Positions 24,045 to 33,101 of a stretch of 43,480 nucleotides of DNA are shown one piece after another (position 1 is the stretch's first letter; the number at the start of each line of letters is the position of its first letter). Position numbers and translations under genes: made by a program. The notes under the pieces are model-generated. The model was not told where the DNA came from. It saw nothing but the letters and a program-made list of their open reading frames with translations, and ran no database searches. Origin of the DNA: Candidatus Pacearchaeota archaeon (lineage in GTDB: Bacteria > Patescibacteriota > Minisyncoccia > Minisyncoccales > Minisyncoccaceae). Location: assembly GCA_035404185.1 (NCBI GenBank), contig DAONGN010000002.1:1-43480 (forward strand), in the 5' to 3' direction.

Positions 24045-24725
24045 CTATTTATCAGATACTTTCTTTCTCATATCCTCGATAAATCTAGCCGCAGCATCTC
24101 TTCCGCCTAAGCCAAAGGATAATCCCAAGGCTAAGGTTACGGTTCCAACAAATCCCATAATCAATACTTTAACAATTTCAGGAGTAACTCCTAATTGTAG
24201 CAATACTGCTAAACCAGCAAAAACATATATTGAAGCTTTAACTACTGACCCCAAGAAATTAACTGAGCTAACTCCCATTTTCTTAATTGAGACCTTGGCT
24301 AATTTTTCAATAATATCCGCAATAATGATTGCCACAACTAAAATAATAATAGCAACTAATAGGTTTGGCATCCAAGCAATGATTTTTGCTAGTAATCCAG
24401 CAAAAGCCACCCAACCCATAATGTCTGTTACAATCATTAAGAAAACTATAACAAGAATCCATTTGCAAACTGCTCCAATAAAGCTTGATGGCTCTACTTT
24501 AACGTCAGCATTAGACAAAGCTTCTTTCCAGCCAGTCTTTTCAAAAACGCTGTCGAATTTAAGCTTATTCAATATCTGAGCAATTAGTTTTCCAATCCAA
24601 ATGGCTATAAACCAACCTAGAATGAAAATAACGATAGCAGCCAAGAGATTAGGAAGGAACAAAAGTATGTTCTCCCAAGCACCCTGCAAGGCTTGCGTGG
24701 TAATTAATGACCAGTCTTGTATCAT
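24045..24725 (-). CDS. MscS-type conserved TM-helix membrane protein
   Basis: 226 residues from ATG 24725, preceded by AAGGTGG 8 nt upstream; GTG 24737 is an alternative start. About five membrane helices, with the repeated pattern LPNLLAAIVIFILGWFIAIWIGKL (about 24-47) and MPNLLVAIIILVVAIIIADI (about 120-139), the conserved TM-helix repeat of one group of small mechanosensitive channel proteins. The last hydrophobic segment ends in the glycine-rich FGLGGRDAAARFIE motif that lines the pore in MscS relatives. The cytoplasmic beta/vestibule domains of full MscS are absent. Probably an osmotic or small ion channel. Has its own promoter. Confidence 0.85.
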   Translation of the reverse strand: MIQDWSLITTQALQGAWENILLFLPNLLAAIVIFILGWFIAIWIGKLIAQILNKLKFDSVFEKTGWKEALSNADVKVEPSSFIGAVCKWILVIVFLMIVTDIMGWVAFAGLLAKIIAWMPNLLVAIIILVVAIIIADIIEKLAKVSIKKMGVSSVNFLGSVVKASIYVFAGLAVLLQLGVTPEIVKVLIMGFVGTVTLALGLSFGLGGRDAAARFIEDMRKKVSDK

Positions 24726-24804
24726 ATGTTTTTCCACCTTCTTACATTCCTTAAATCAAGAGAGATAAAAGAAACTCAGAACAAATGGACATTATTATAC
24801 AATG

Positions 24805-24833
24805 ATTATATCAATACCCCTAAAAGTAAGCAA
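24805..24833 (-). promoter_or_regulatory. Promoter of the 24045 channel gene
   Basis: TTGCTT (24833-24828), 17-nt spacer, TATAAT (24810-24805); a second TATAAT lies 11 nt downstream. Leader about 70 nt. Confidence 0.55.
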
Positions 24834-24859
24834 ATAAGTTATCAACAGACAGTTTGTCT

Positions 24860-26221
24860 CTATTTTAATTTAATCGAAGAAATAGTCCATATAGATCCTT
24901 CTCTTGGTACCGCCTGAATTACGCTAACTATATATGTTTTATTATTATGACTAATTTCATACTCATTTACCGATGAACTTGCTGCATGAGATATTAACTT
25001 TATCAATGAAATATCTGATTGCACAAAACCATATTGAAAAACATCTGCACGAACAACACTTTCCGGATCAAGTCGCCAAGGTTGGTGTCCTTGATCTACG
25101 GAACTTTGAAGATTTTGTAAGGATTGCTGGTCTATCTTAATATTCCCCGTCTTTATTTCATCAATAAATTTAAAAGTAGAAAGTATTTTATAGTATTCTT
25201 CTTCAGAACCACCATAATTTATCTTGATAATGTACGCAGTATTATTTTTTATAACCGCTGTTTCATGAACGACACCAGTATATCCTCCAGCAAAACCTTC
25301 ATAACTCATTTCAATCGCTTTTTCGCCAGAAATCATTGTATCTTTCCATATTATCTTTAAATTAGCAGGAGCTAATCCCCTTAAAGATTCTTCCATACTA
25401 GATTTTAATTTTTCTAAAGGAGAAATTTCATCTTGATTAAACTCAATAAGAATGCTGTAAGCAGGAACAACCTTGGTTCCAATAATAACCTCCTCTACTC
25501 GGGTATTTGATTTAATTGCATCATAAAGAGAAGGATATTTTATTTCATATCCGTATTGATTATCTGTATAAGTCTTCCAATTAACCATTCCGTCTTTCTC
25601 TATAAATCTAAAAGAATCTAAAATACTCTGTCTTTCGGATGATATTTTGCTTTCCAATGAATCTAAATTAAATTGAAAAGTTACTACTAAATTATCTTTT
25701 CCAATATATACTTCTTTTATTGTCTTGCCATAATTATCTTCCATTATTTCTACGGCATTATAACCATTTACAGTAATCATTCTTGACGATTCCCAAATTT
25801 TAGGCCTCCCTTCAAGCAATTCTTTAAGGCGTGAGCTTGAAGAAAAATCAGAACTATCTATATATAATATTTGTTCAAAGCCATTTTTACCGATAATTTT
25901 GTACTTAATATTATAACTAGTATCTTTTATTACTTCGTATTCGGCAGGATATTTAAAACTAAAACCGTATTCTTCATCATTATAAGTCTTCCAATCAGCT
26001 GTTTCGTCTATTTTCACTTCTGGACATGCTGCGAATTCGCAATTCGGACCAGTTCGTCCGACCGATGAACCATCAGGACAAATCTTAGCATCCATAGTAC
26101 AAACAGTTTGTTTTTGTAATTGTTTATTTATTAAATAATAACTAGTTCCTCCAACACCAGCTAAAAGTAAAACTATTAGAGTAATTATAATAGGAGCAAA
26201 TCCTTTTTGATATTTATACAT
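24860..26221 (-). CDS. Surface protein with two PsbP-like domains
   Basis: 453 residues. The N-terminus (YKYQKGFAPIIITLIVLLLAGVG) is a short basic stretch and one helix, like type IV pilin-type signals common in CPR. A Cys-rich CTMDAKICPDGSSVGRTGPNC segment follows (about 37-57), a signature often seen in CPR surface proteins. Then two copies of a PsbP/DUF-like unit, each beginning W-K-T-Y-x-D/N-x-x-Y-G-x-x-x-K-Y-P (WKTYNDEEYGFSFKYPAEYE and WKTYTDNQYGYEIKYPSLYD). A further C-terminal domain ends ...WTISSIKLK. Follows the DUF475 gene by 14 nt. Function unknown, outside the membrane. Confidence 0.85.
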   Translation of the reverse strand: MYKYQKGFAPIIITLIVLLLAGVGGTSYYLINKQLQKQTVCTMDAKICPDGSSVGRTGPNCEFAACPEVKIDETADWKTYNDEEYGFSFKYPAEYEVIKDTSYNIKYKIIGKNGFEQILYIDSSDFSSSSRLKELLEGRPKIWESSRMITVNGYNAVEIMEDNYGKTIKEVYIGKDNLVVTFQFNLDSLESKISSERQSILDSFRFIEKDGMVNWKTYTDNQYGYEIKYPSLYDAIKSNTRVEEVIIGTKVVPAYSILIEFNQDEISPLEKLKSSMEESLRGLAPANLKIIWKDTMISGEKAIEMSYEGFAGGYTGVVHETAVIKNNTAYIIKINYGGSEEEYYKILSTFKFIDEIKTGNIKIDQQSLQNLQSSVDQGHQPWRLDPESVVRADVFQYGFVQSDISLIKLISHAASSSVNEYEISHNNKTYIVSVIQAVPREGSIWTISSIKLK

Positions 26222-26235
26222 ATTTATTAATTAAA

Positions 26236-27159
26236 CTAATTTTTAATCTTCTTTAATTCTCTAACCGAAAAGAACATAAACAGTGCGAGTAAGCCAAGGG
26301 TGCATAAAGGAGCTATCCAGAAAGGATATTCATGGCCAAAACTTTCCAGAGTCATTATTACTCCTAATAATCCAATTGAATACATGGCTCCATTCTTTAA
26401 ATATGCATATTTACTAATCTGATCTATTCCTTTAAGCGTTAATTGCCTAACGACAATAGCTCCTAACCCATTTCCAATAATAATCAAAGGAATCGACATA
26501 GTAAAAGCAAAAGCTCCGATTACTCCATCAATTGAGAAAGAAGCATCTAATACTTCTAAATATAGTATTTTACTCCAAGCACTCATATTTCCACTCATCA
26601 ACTCCTTTTCTTTTTCTTCGGCATTCTTTTTAAACCCATCAGTGATAAAGAAGGCTGAAACTCCGATCGTTGCCGCTAAGGCTAAGATAGGATTAATTTG
26701 TACAGAAAAATAAACGATTAGGGTTGTAAAAATTGAAGCAATAGCATAGAACCAAACTCCTTGCTTGTGAACAAATCCTTCTACCCAGAAAGCATATTTC
26801 TTTTCCTCTAAAAACAACCAAGCTAAAAATACTAAAAATAAATAGGCACCTCCACCCAAAAGAAGTAATGGTTTTGAAGACTCAAGAGATTCAGCAACCA
26901 TTCCATTACTAGAAGATGAAAAAGCTGAAGAAAATACTTGAATAATTGATAATGATGGATTACTTAACCAAACAATCAAAAAAGGCAAAAGTCCTCTCAC
27001 CACAAAAACAGCAAAAATAATGCCCCAGAACAAAAATATTTTCCTAAACTTCTCTGGCATTGTCTTTAAGACATGAGCATTGATAATTGCATTATCAACA
27101 CTGCTGATAATCTCAAAAACACAAAGTCCTAAAATTACTATTAATATTTCTAAAATCAT
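26236..27159 (-). CDS. DUF475 / TerC-superfamily integral membrane protein
   Basis: 307 residues, about eight hydrophobic helices. Two halves carry related acidic motifs, FEIISSVDNAIINAHVL (about 15-31) and LEVLDASFSIDGVIGAFAF (about 203-221), the pattern of DUF475, a relative of TerC. TerC relatives have been linked to manganese export and metallation; the substrate here is unknown. The sole promoter sign is TATAAT 8 nt before the ATG, so it should be translated from a leaderless mRNA. Starts a two-gene unit with the 24860 surface protein; upstream lies the 16S operon terminator. Confidence 0.88.
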   Translation of the reverse strand: MILEILIVILGLCVFEIISSVDNAIINAHVLKTMPEKFRKIFLFWGIIFAVFVVRGLLPFLIVWLSNPSLSIIQVFSSAFSSSSNGMVAESLESSKPLLLLGGGAYLFLVFLAWLFLEEKKYAFWVEGFVHKQGVWFYAIASIFTTLIVYFSVQINPILALAATIGVSAFFITDGFKKNAEEKEKELMSGNMSAWSKILYLEVLDASFSIDGVIGAFAFTMSIPLIIIGNGLGAIVVRQLTLKGIDQISKYAYLKNGAMYSIGLLGVIMTLESFGHEYPFWIAPLCTLGLLALFMFFSVRELKKIKN

Positions 27160-27167
27160 ATGAAATT

Positions 27168-27173
27168 ATTATA
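27168..27173 (-). promoter_or_regulatory. -10 box of the DUF475 gene, leaderless
   Basis: Perfect TATAAT, 8 nt before the ATG at 27159; only a T-run stands at the -35 position. Confidence 0.5.
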
Positions 27174-27210
27174 TCAAAAGATTAAAAATAAAAAAAGAGG
27201 CAAACAAAAA

Positions 27211-27226
27211 ACATCCTCGCGGATGT
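27211..27226 (-). terminator. Terminator of the 16S operon
   Basis: ACATCC, GCGA loop, GGATGT, then TTTTTTGTTTG on the minus strand, 10 nt after tRNA-Ala. It shows that the transcript ends here and does not continue into a 23S gene. Confidence 0.85.
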
Positions 27227-27235
27227 CTTTCTTTG

Positions 27236-27308
27236 TGGACCGACGGGGACTCGAACCCCGAACCCCCTCATTGCAAATGAGGTGCTCTACCAATTGAGCC
27301 ATCGGCCC
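27236..27308 (-). tRNA. tRNA-Ala (TGC)
   Basis: 73 nt, full cloverleaf. Acceptor GGGCCGA/TCGGTCC contains the G3-U70 wobble pair that identifies alanine tRNAs. Anticodon loop TTGCAAT. CCA not encoded. Confidence 0.97.
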
Positions 27309-27326
27309 TCATTAAATACGAATCTG

Positions 27327-27400
27327 TGGGTATGCCTGGACTCGAACCAGGGACCTCGTCATTATCAGTGACGCGCTCTAACCAGCTGAGCTACACACCC
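27327..27400 (-). tRNA. tRNA-Ile (GAT), rRNA-operon type
   Basis: 74 nt, acceptor GGGTGTG/CATACCC, anticodon loop CTGATAA. Ile-Ala is the usual pair in a bacterial 16S-23S spacer. Its first 10 nt overlap the end of the methyltransferase gene. Confidence 0.96.
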
Positions 27401-27981
27401 TTTTTTAAAATGTATAAATGTTCCTTCATTAATTTCATTCCTGAACACCTTTTTGAGTATATCACTTTCAACCCCATCTTTTCAAATATACTTTCCCATT
27501 CTTTTTTGGTGAAAAATTTCCCTTTGTTTGAATTATTCTGAAAAAAATAAGCAAACGATGTTCCGTGAAAATAACAGAACAATCTACTCAACAATCCTTC
27601 AGGAATATTTTCATACAAAATAATAATTCCTTTTGAAACTCTCTTAGCTTCTTTTAGCAGTTCTATTGGATTTTGACAATGGTGTAAAACAAAATTAATT
27701 AAGACTGCATCATATGAATTATCTTTCAAAAAAGAAAGATTGTTTCCATTATATCTTCTAAAAGGAATTTCTACTACTCGATTGTCAATAATATCTAATC
27801 CCAATACATCGGAATTAAAAAATCTCCCGAATTCTTTACCAATAATGCCTGAGCCGCAACCCAAATCAAGGAGTTGTGAATCTTCCTTGATAAAATTTAG
27901 GCAATCTTTGCACATTTCTTGACCAGCTTTTTCGTATTGTTTGCGAAAAAGACGATACTGAAAAGGTCCGATGCTTTTCAT
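27391..27981 (-). CDS. Class I SAM-dependent methyltransferase encoded in the 16S operon
   Basis: 196 residues, Methyltransf_11 type. Motif I LLDLGCGSGIIGKEFG (about 37-52), acidic loop VLGLDI (about 59-64), and motif IV-like YDAVLINFVLHHCQNP (about 88-103). No membrane segment. Substrate unknown; the rRNA location invites an rRNA target but does not prove it. It sits between the 16S processing stem and tRNA-Ile, in the rRNA transcript, and its last three codons including the TAG stop are the first 10 nt of tRNA-Ile, so tRNA 5' processing by RNase P would remove the stop codon from the mRNA. No SD. Confidence 0.85.
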   Translation of the reverse strand: MKSIGPFQYRLFRKQYEKAGQEMCKDCLNFIKEDSQLLDLGCGSGIIGKEFGRFFNSDVLGLDIIDNRVVEIPFRRYNGNNLSFLKDNSYDAVLINFVLHHCQNPIELLKEAKRVSKGIIILYENIPEGLLSRLFCYFHGTSFAYFFQNNSNKGKFFTKKEWESIFEKMGLKVIYSKRCSGMKLMKEHLYILKKGV

Positions 27982-27996
27982 TTAGGATAATAGTTA

Positions 27997-28017
27997 GTTT
28001 CTTAGAGTTGTCCCGCT
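27997..28017 (-). other. 3' arm of the 16S processing stem
   Basis: 21 nt complementary over full length to 29588-29608 (19 Watson-Crick and 2 G-U pairs). This is the kind of helix that RNase III cuts to release pre-16S. Confidence 0.8.
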
Positions 28018-28057
28018 CAAGATAGTCTTTTGTTTAGGTAGAAAGACCAATACCTCA

Positions 28058-28090
28058 TAATTAGTTCAGTGATCACTCAAGAACTAATTA
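28058..28090 (-). other. Hairpin after the 16S 3' end
   Basis: TAATTAGTTC / GAACTAATTA, perfect 10-bp stem with a 13-nt loop containing TGATCA. Inside the processing stem; no T-run follows, so not a terminator. Confidence 0.6.
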
Positions 28091-28104
28091 AGGTCGTCAA
28101 TTTG

Positions 28105-29575
<1,471 letters not shown>

Positions 29576-29587
29576 AAATTTAAAATT

Positions 29588-29608
29588 AGCGGAACAACTC
29601 TAAAAAAC
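29588..29608 (-). other. 5' arm of the 16S processing stem
   Basis: Complement of 27997-28017 (see there); about 13 nt before the mature 16S 5' end. Confidence 0.8.
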
Positions 29609-29695
29609 TTACTTAAAATTGTTGTCTAATATCCTACTAAAAATGATTGCTGAAAAATGCTTTATTAATTTATCAAACTACTGAGAACAAATAGA

Positions 29696-29724
29696 ATCTT
29701 ACCCTTTCTTTCATTAGTTGTCAA
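29696..29724 (-). promoter_or_regulatory. Promoter of the 16S operon
   Basis: TTGACA (29724-29719), 17-nt spacer, TAAGAT (29701-29696), 12 nt after tRNA-Thr. Leader about 110 nt, AT-rich, holding the 5' arm of the processing stem. Confidence 0.7.
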
Positions 29725-29736
29725 CTATCAAATATG

Positions 29737-29808
29737 AGCCGGCAGACGGATTCGAACCCCCGACCTACTGTTTACAAAACAGTTGCTCTACCACTGAGCT
29801 ATGCCGGC
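29737..29808 (-). tRNA. tRNA-Thr (TGT)
   Basis: 72 nt, acceptor GCCGGCA/TGCCGGC, anticodon loop TTTGTAA, T-arm GGGGGTTCGAATCC. CCA not encoded. It lies directly after the rpsB-tsf operon (6 nt after the 29815 gene) and before the 16S promoter. Confidence 0.96.
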
Positions 29809-29814
29809 CAAAAA

Positions 29815-30174
29815 CTATCCTTTTTTCTTCTTAACTGAAGCTTTAATCTCCTTCCAATAATTATCTAAACCTTTTGTTCTTTTTAATGATCTTTCTCTTA
29901 ACTTTACTATCCAATCAGACATTTTCTTATCAATCTTCAGCGATAATATTCTAATCTTACTTAGTAATTTGTGTAATTTTGATTCTAAAGAATTTGATCT
30001 TTCTTTAATTACTTCTTTTGTTTTTTCTCTTATCTTCTTTTTTAATGCTTTTTTGAAAAAGATAGCTTCTGGTTCTGGCATTGCCTTTAATTGCGGAATT
30101 TTCTTAAAAATTAAAATTAACAAAGAAACAAAGCTAACAATTAAAATAATTAAAGCAATAATATCAAAATTCAT
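29815..30174 (-). CDS. Small membrane-anchored coiled-coil protein
   Basis: 119 residues. One N-terminal helix (IIALIILIVSFVSLLILIF, about 5-23), then a highly basic amphipathic region (about 40-119, many Lys/Arg and Leu heptads), probably a coiled coil in the cytoplasm. Not recognised. The start overlaps the tsf stop by 11 nt, so the two are translated from one mRNA. Confidence 0.75.
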   Translation of the reverse strand: MNFDIIALIILIVSFVSLLILIFKKIPQLKAMPEPEAIFFKKALKKKIREKTKEVIKERSNSLESKLHKLLSKIRILSLKIDKKMSDWIVKLRERSLKRTKGLDNYWKEIKASVKKKKG

Positions 30175-30751
30175 ATATTATGAATCTTTTAATGACAATA
30201 TTCTCTCCTGTCTTTGCAATGTACTCATTTATCAAAACTTGAATTGTTTTTGTGTCATCCTTTATCCATAACTGATTTACTAAACAAATATCTTTCTTAA
30301 ACTTATCCAATTTTCCCTTAATGATTCCTTCAACAATTTCGGCTGGTTTATTCATTCCTTTTACCTGTTCTTCAACCATTGTTCTTTCTTTTCCTATAAT
30401 ATCTTCAGGAATTTCTTCTTCTCTAACGTATGATGGTTTCATGCTTGCAATCTGTAAACAAATTTCATGGGCAAGGGTTTTAAAATCTTCTCCGCGAGCA
30501 ACAAAATCAGTCTCGCAGTTTATCTCGAGCATAACTCCCAATCTTCCACTTGAATGAACATATGTATCGACAATTCCAGCACCAACCGCCCTTTCTGTCT
30601 TTTTTGCAGCTACGGCCTGTCCCCTCTTTTTTAAATATTCTTTAGCCTTATCAATTTGTCCTTCTGATTCTTCAAGAGCTTTTTTGCAGTCAGCCAAAGA
30701 AATGCCTGTTTCCTCCCTTAGTTGTTTAACTAAATCTATGTTTACTGCCAT
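30164..30751 (-). CDS. tsf: Elongation factor Ts, short form
   Basis: 195 residues (E. coli 283; short forms occur in other bacteria). It exchanges GDP for GTP on EF-Tu. N-terminal UBA-like domain VKQLREETGISLADCKKALEES (about 8-29) and the core TDFVAR motif (INCETDFVARGEDFK, about 78-92) are present; one core subdomain is reduced. It follows rpsB by 19 nt as in almost all bacteria. Confidence 0.96.
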   Translation of the reverse strand: MAVNIDLVKQLREETGISLADCKKALEESEGQIDKAKEYLKKRGQAVAAKKTERAVGAGIVDTYVHSSGRLGVMLEINCETDFVARGEDFKTLAHEICLQIASMKPSYVREEEIPEDIIGKERTMVEEQVKGMNKPAEIVEGIIKGKLDKFKKDICLVNQLWIKDDTKTIQVLINEYIAKTGENIVIKRFIIYEF

Positions 30752-30770
30752 GTGTTTTAATAAATTAGAT

Positions 30771-31487
30771 TTATTCGGCTTTTTTGCCGTTTAATACTTC
30801 CTCTATCTTATAGAGAACGTATTCTATAGATGTATAAGCATCATCGTTACCCGGAATAGGATAATCGATTAAATTTGGATTAATATTGGTGTCAGCCAAA
30901 GCAATAATTTTAATTCCACATTGTCTTGCTTCTTTTAAGGCTATTTCGTCTTTCATGACATCAACTATGAAAACTGCTTTAGGTAATTCTTCCATATTCT
31001 TCACACCATCAAACTTCAATCTCAATCTTTCTAGTTCCTTTAACATGGTCAATCTTTCCTTCTTAACGTACTTCTTTTCAAAATCAATTTCTTTCGTCTT
31101 TGCTTCTAATTCTTTAAAGTAATTAATTCTCTTTCTTATTTCTTTAAAATTAGTAAAGACTCCGCCAATCCATCTTTCAGTTACATATGGAGAATTACAT
31201 TTAAGGGCAATATCTTTTACTAAATCTCTGACAGCAACTTTAGTCCCAACAAAAGCGACAGATTTTCCTTCACTCTTTAACTCTTTTAAAAAGTCCAAAG
31301 CCTCAGTCAATTTCTCTGCTGTCTTATCCAAATCAATAATATGAACTCTGTCTTTTTGCTTGGCGATATAGTCTTTCATTTTAGGATTCAATTTTGATTT
31401 ATCGTGGCCATAGCCAAGACCAGCAGCGATCATATCGTCAACTGAAATATTGTATCCTATCTTTTTTTCTATTTTTGTTTCTTCCAT
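30771..31487 (-). CDS. rpsB: Ribosomal protein S2 (uS2)
   Basis: 238 residues, normal length. The start is atypical of E. coli S2 (MEETKIEKKIGYNISVDDMIAAGLGYGHDKSKLNPKMKDYI) but GxxxGH and the following AKQKDRVHIIDLDKT match. Later AFVGTKVAVRDL, ERWIGGVFTNFKEIRKRI and the C-terminal ADTNINPNLIDYPIPGNDDAYTSIEYVL are the family signatures. Its ~60-nt leader holds a TTCGCA/TGCGAA hairpin (31512-31527), possibly a control site as in other rpsB leaders. No SD. Confidence 0.97.
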   Translation of the reverse strand: MEETKIEKKIGYNISVDDMIAAGLGYGHDKSKLNPKMKDYIAKQKDRVHIIDLDKTAEKLTEALDFLKELKSEGKSVAFVGTKVAVRDLVKDIALKCNSPYVTERWIGGVFTNFKEIRKRINYFKELEAKTKEIDFEKKYVKKERLTMLKELERLRLKFDGVKNMEELPKAVFIVDVMKDEIALKEARQCGIKIIALADTNINPNLIDYPIPGNDDAYTSIEYVLYKIEEVLNGKKAE

Positions 31488-31511
31488 AATGTTGGGACTG
31501 AATAAATCACA

Positions 31512-31527
31512 TTCGCATAGTTGCGAA
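31512..31527 (-). promoter_or_regulatory. Hairpin in the rpsB leader
   Basis: TTCGCA, 4-nt loop, TGCGAA, about 25 nt before the rpsB start. Candidate autoregulatory element; no known rpsB leader motif was confirmed. Confidence 0.35.
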
Positions 31528-31611
31528 GTGACATAACTATCATATTTGTCTTAATTTTCTTATGGTTAATATATATCATGAGAAAAATAAAAAGGCAAGA
31601 GCCAAAATTAA

Positions 31612-31633
31612 AGACCCTAATTGTTAAGGGTCT
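31612..31633 (-). terminator. Terminator of the 31624 gene, stop codon in the loop
   Basis: AGACCCT, 8-nt loop with the TAA stop, AGGGTCT, then TTTAATTTT on the minus strand. Confidence 0.7.
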
Positions 31634-31827
31634 GTGTTCAACATTCTGTACTTTTTGTCAAAATACTCTTCAAACTCTTTTAATAATTTAGAGAAATCGA
31701 CTATCTCTTCGTTTGTTTCCATGGAGTCGATTAGTTTGAAAAAAAGTCTCTTTTTCTCTTCTGCGTTATCTTCGAGAAAACTAAGATAGGCATCTCTTGC
31801 TACTCTATAAGCATTGCTAAATACCAT
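31624..31827 (-). CDS. Small orphan helical protein, 67 aa
   Basis: Start at the ATG at 31827 (MVFSNAYRVARDAYLSFLED) because AGGGGGG lies 5 nt upstream and the promoter lies just before; a longer reading to 31887 would run through the promoter. Charged, all-helical, with EEKKRLFFKLIDS and DFSKLLKEFEEYFDKKYR. Not recognised. Self-contained: TTGACA promoter, SD-like G-run, and terminator overlapping the stop. Same architecture as the 15157 gene. Confidence 0.65.
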   Translation of the reverse strand: MVFSNAYRVARDAYLSFLEDNAEEKKRLFFKLIDSMETNEEIVDFSKLLKEFEEYFDKKYRMLNTDP

Positions 31828-31848
31828 TGTTTCCCCCCTACTTATTCT

Positions 31849-31877
31849 AGAATAGAATAATATCACATACTTGTCAA
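31849..31877 (-). promoter_or_regulatory. Promoter of the 31624 gene
   Basis: TTGACA (31877-31872), 17-nt spacer, TATTCT (31854-31849). Confidence 0.65.
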
Positions 31878-31909
31878 GAGCCGCCAATCCTGTCCTATAT
31901 TTTAATATA

Positions 31910-32782
31910 TTAAGAGTTTACTTCAGTTGAACTAGATTTTTCTCCCATAATAATTCTTTGTAGTTCAACTGGAATTTTTTCTTGGTTAGGGTTACTCACT
32001 AAATCGTTAATCCTGGTTTTAAATGCTTCCTTTATTTTTTGATCGCTTAAAAAGCTAACATCCATTTCTAATTTACTAATAAAATTAGCTATACTGCTAA
32101 GGCTATCCCCGAAAGAAAGCCGAGCCAAAACTTCTTCTTTGACTGTTTCTTTCATAAAATCATCTGGAATATTGAATTTCTTCTGTAGAGAATTAGCTCC
32201 ATTAACCAAGTCTTTCACGAAACGCATTTTAATTTCTGCTTTAACAGCACTATCCATAAAACTATCATCGATATTAAAAATTTTTTGGGTTTCTATCGCT
32301 TTATCAATATTGTCTAAAGATAATATACTTTGAATTCCAATTTCTACTGCTTTTTTTGCTTGCTCACTTTCTAAAAACTCCTTATTAATATTTAAATCTC
32401 CCAATGCCTCGTAAGCATTATCAATTTCTCCCTGAGATAACTTCAACGCTACCCTATCCTTTGCTAATTCAATAAATCTTTCATCATTTAAAAAATCTTC
32501 TCCGATCTTAAAATGATCCAACATGTATAAAATATCTTTATGGTTTATTTTTGTAAAATTATCCAATACATAACTCTCAACTATCTCTCTAACTTTATCC
32601 TCGCTAATATTATTTTTTTCTGCTATCTTTGTTGCATTATCTAAAAAACCATTTCTTAATTTTTCTTCAAAATCTTCTTCAAAACCATATTCATTTTCAA
32701 GGTTTTCTGCCTGCTTTTTCTGTTCTGTTCCCTCATTATTTAATTGCTCCCCTGGCTTAAAACTCATTGATTCAAAAAGCAT
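31910..32782 (-). CDS. Helical tandem-repeat protein, unknown function
   Basis: 290 residues, acidic, no signal or membrane helix. From about residue 90 it has five tandem units of about 33-38 residues, each opening with hydrophobic-x-I/M-x-x-x-F-L/M (FKIGEDFLNDE, LNINKEFLESE, FNIDDSFMDSA, FNIPDDFMKET, LEMDVSFLSDQ) followed by two helices. The shape suggests an alpha-solenoid binding scaffold. The repeat type is not one I recognise. Promoter at 32811-32839, divergent from and overlapping that of rpmE. Confidence 0.8.
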   Translation of the reverse strand: MLFESMSFKPGEQLNNEGTEQKKQAENLENEYGFEEDFEEKLRNGFLDNATKIAEKNNISEDKVREIVESYVLDNFTKINHKDILYMLDHFKIGEDFLNDERFIELAKDRVALKLSQGEIDNAYEALGDLNINKEFLESEQAKKAVEIGIQSILSLDNIDKAIETQKIFNIDDSFMDSAVKAEIKMRFVKDLVNGANSLQKKFNIPDDFMKETVKEEVLARLSFGDSLSSIANFISKLEMDVSFLSDQKIKEAFKTRINDLVSNPNQEKIPVELQRIIMGEKSSSTEVNS

Positions 32783-32810
32783 GTTTTTTTATTTAATTTG
32801 TATTAACCAA

Positions 32811-32839
32811 ATAATATCACGCTCTACTCTTGATTTCAA
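32811..32839 (-). promoter_or_regulatory. Promoter of the helical-repeat gene
   Basis: TTGAAA (32839-32834), 17-nt spacer, TATTAT (32816-32811). Its -35 overlaps the rpmE -35 in a TTGATTTCAA palindrome. Confidence 0.6.
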
Positions 32840-32858
32840 GCTAGTTTTTTGCTATACC
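32830..32858 (+). promoter_or_regulatory. Promoter of rpmE-prfA
   Basis: TTGATT (32830-32835), 17-nt spacer, TATACC (32853-32858); leader about 20 nt without a good SD. Confidence 0.55.
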
Positions 32859-32885
32859 TTAATTATTAAAAGGTAATTACGGAAT

Positions 32886-33095
32886 ATGAAAAAAGACATT
32901 CATCCAAAATACTTTGAAAATGCTAAGATTCGCTGCGCTTGCGGAAATGTTTTTGAAGTTGGTTCAACTATTGAAAACATGGAAGTGGAAATCTGTTCAC
33001 AGTGTCATCCTTTCTATACAGGAAAAGAAAGAAGCTCTGACCAGGTAGGTAGAATCCAAAAATTCAAAGAAAGAGCTGCTAAAAAGAGAAAATAA
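32886..33095 (+). CDS. rpmE: Ribosomal protein L31 (bL31), zinc form
   Basis: 69 residues. [20 protein letters not shown] opens the family pattern; the zinc ligands are C-x-C (CAC) and C-x2-C ([12 protein letters not shown]), so this is the zinc-containing form. C-terminus [14 protein letters not shown]. It bridges the 30S head and the 50S. 6 nt before prfA; rpmE-prfA is a common pair. Confidence 0.95.
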   Translation: MKKDIHPKYFENAKIRCACGNVFEVGSTIENMEVEICSQCHPFYTGKERSSDQVGRIQKFKERAAKKRK

Positions 33096-33101
33096 TCTTT
33101 T

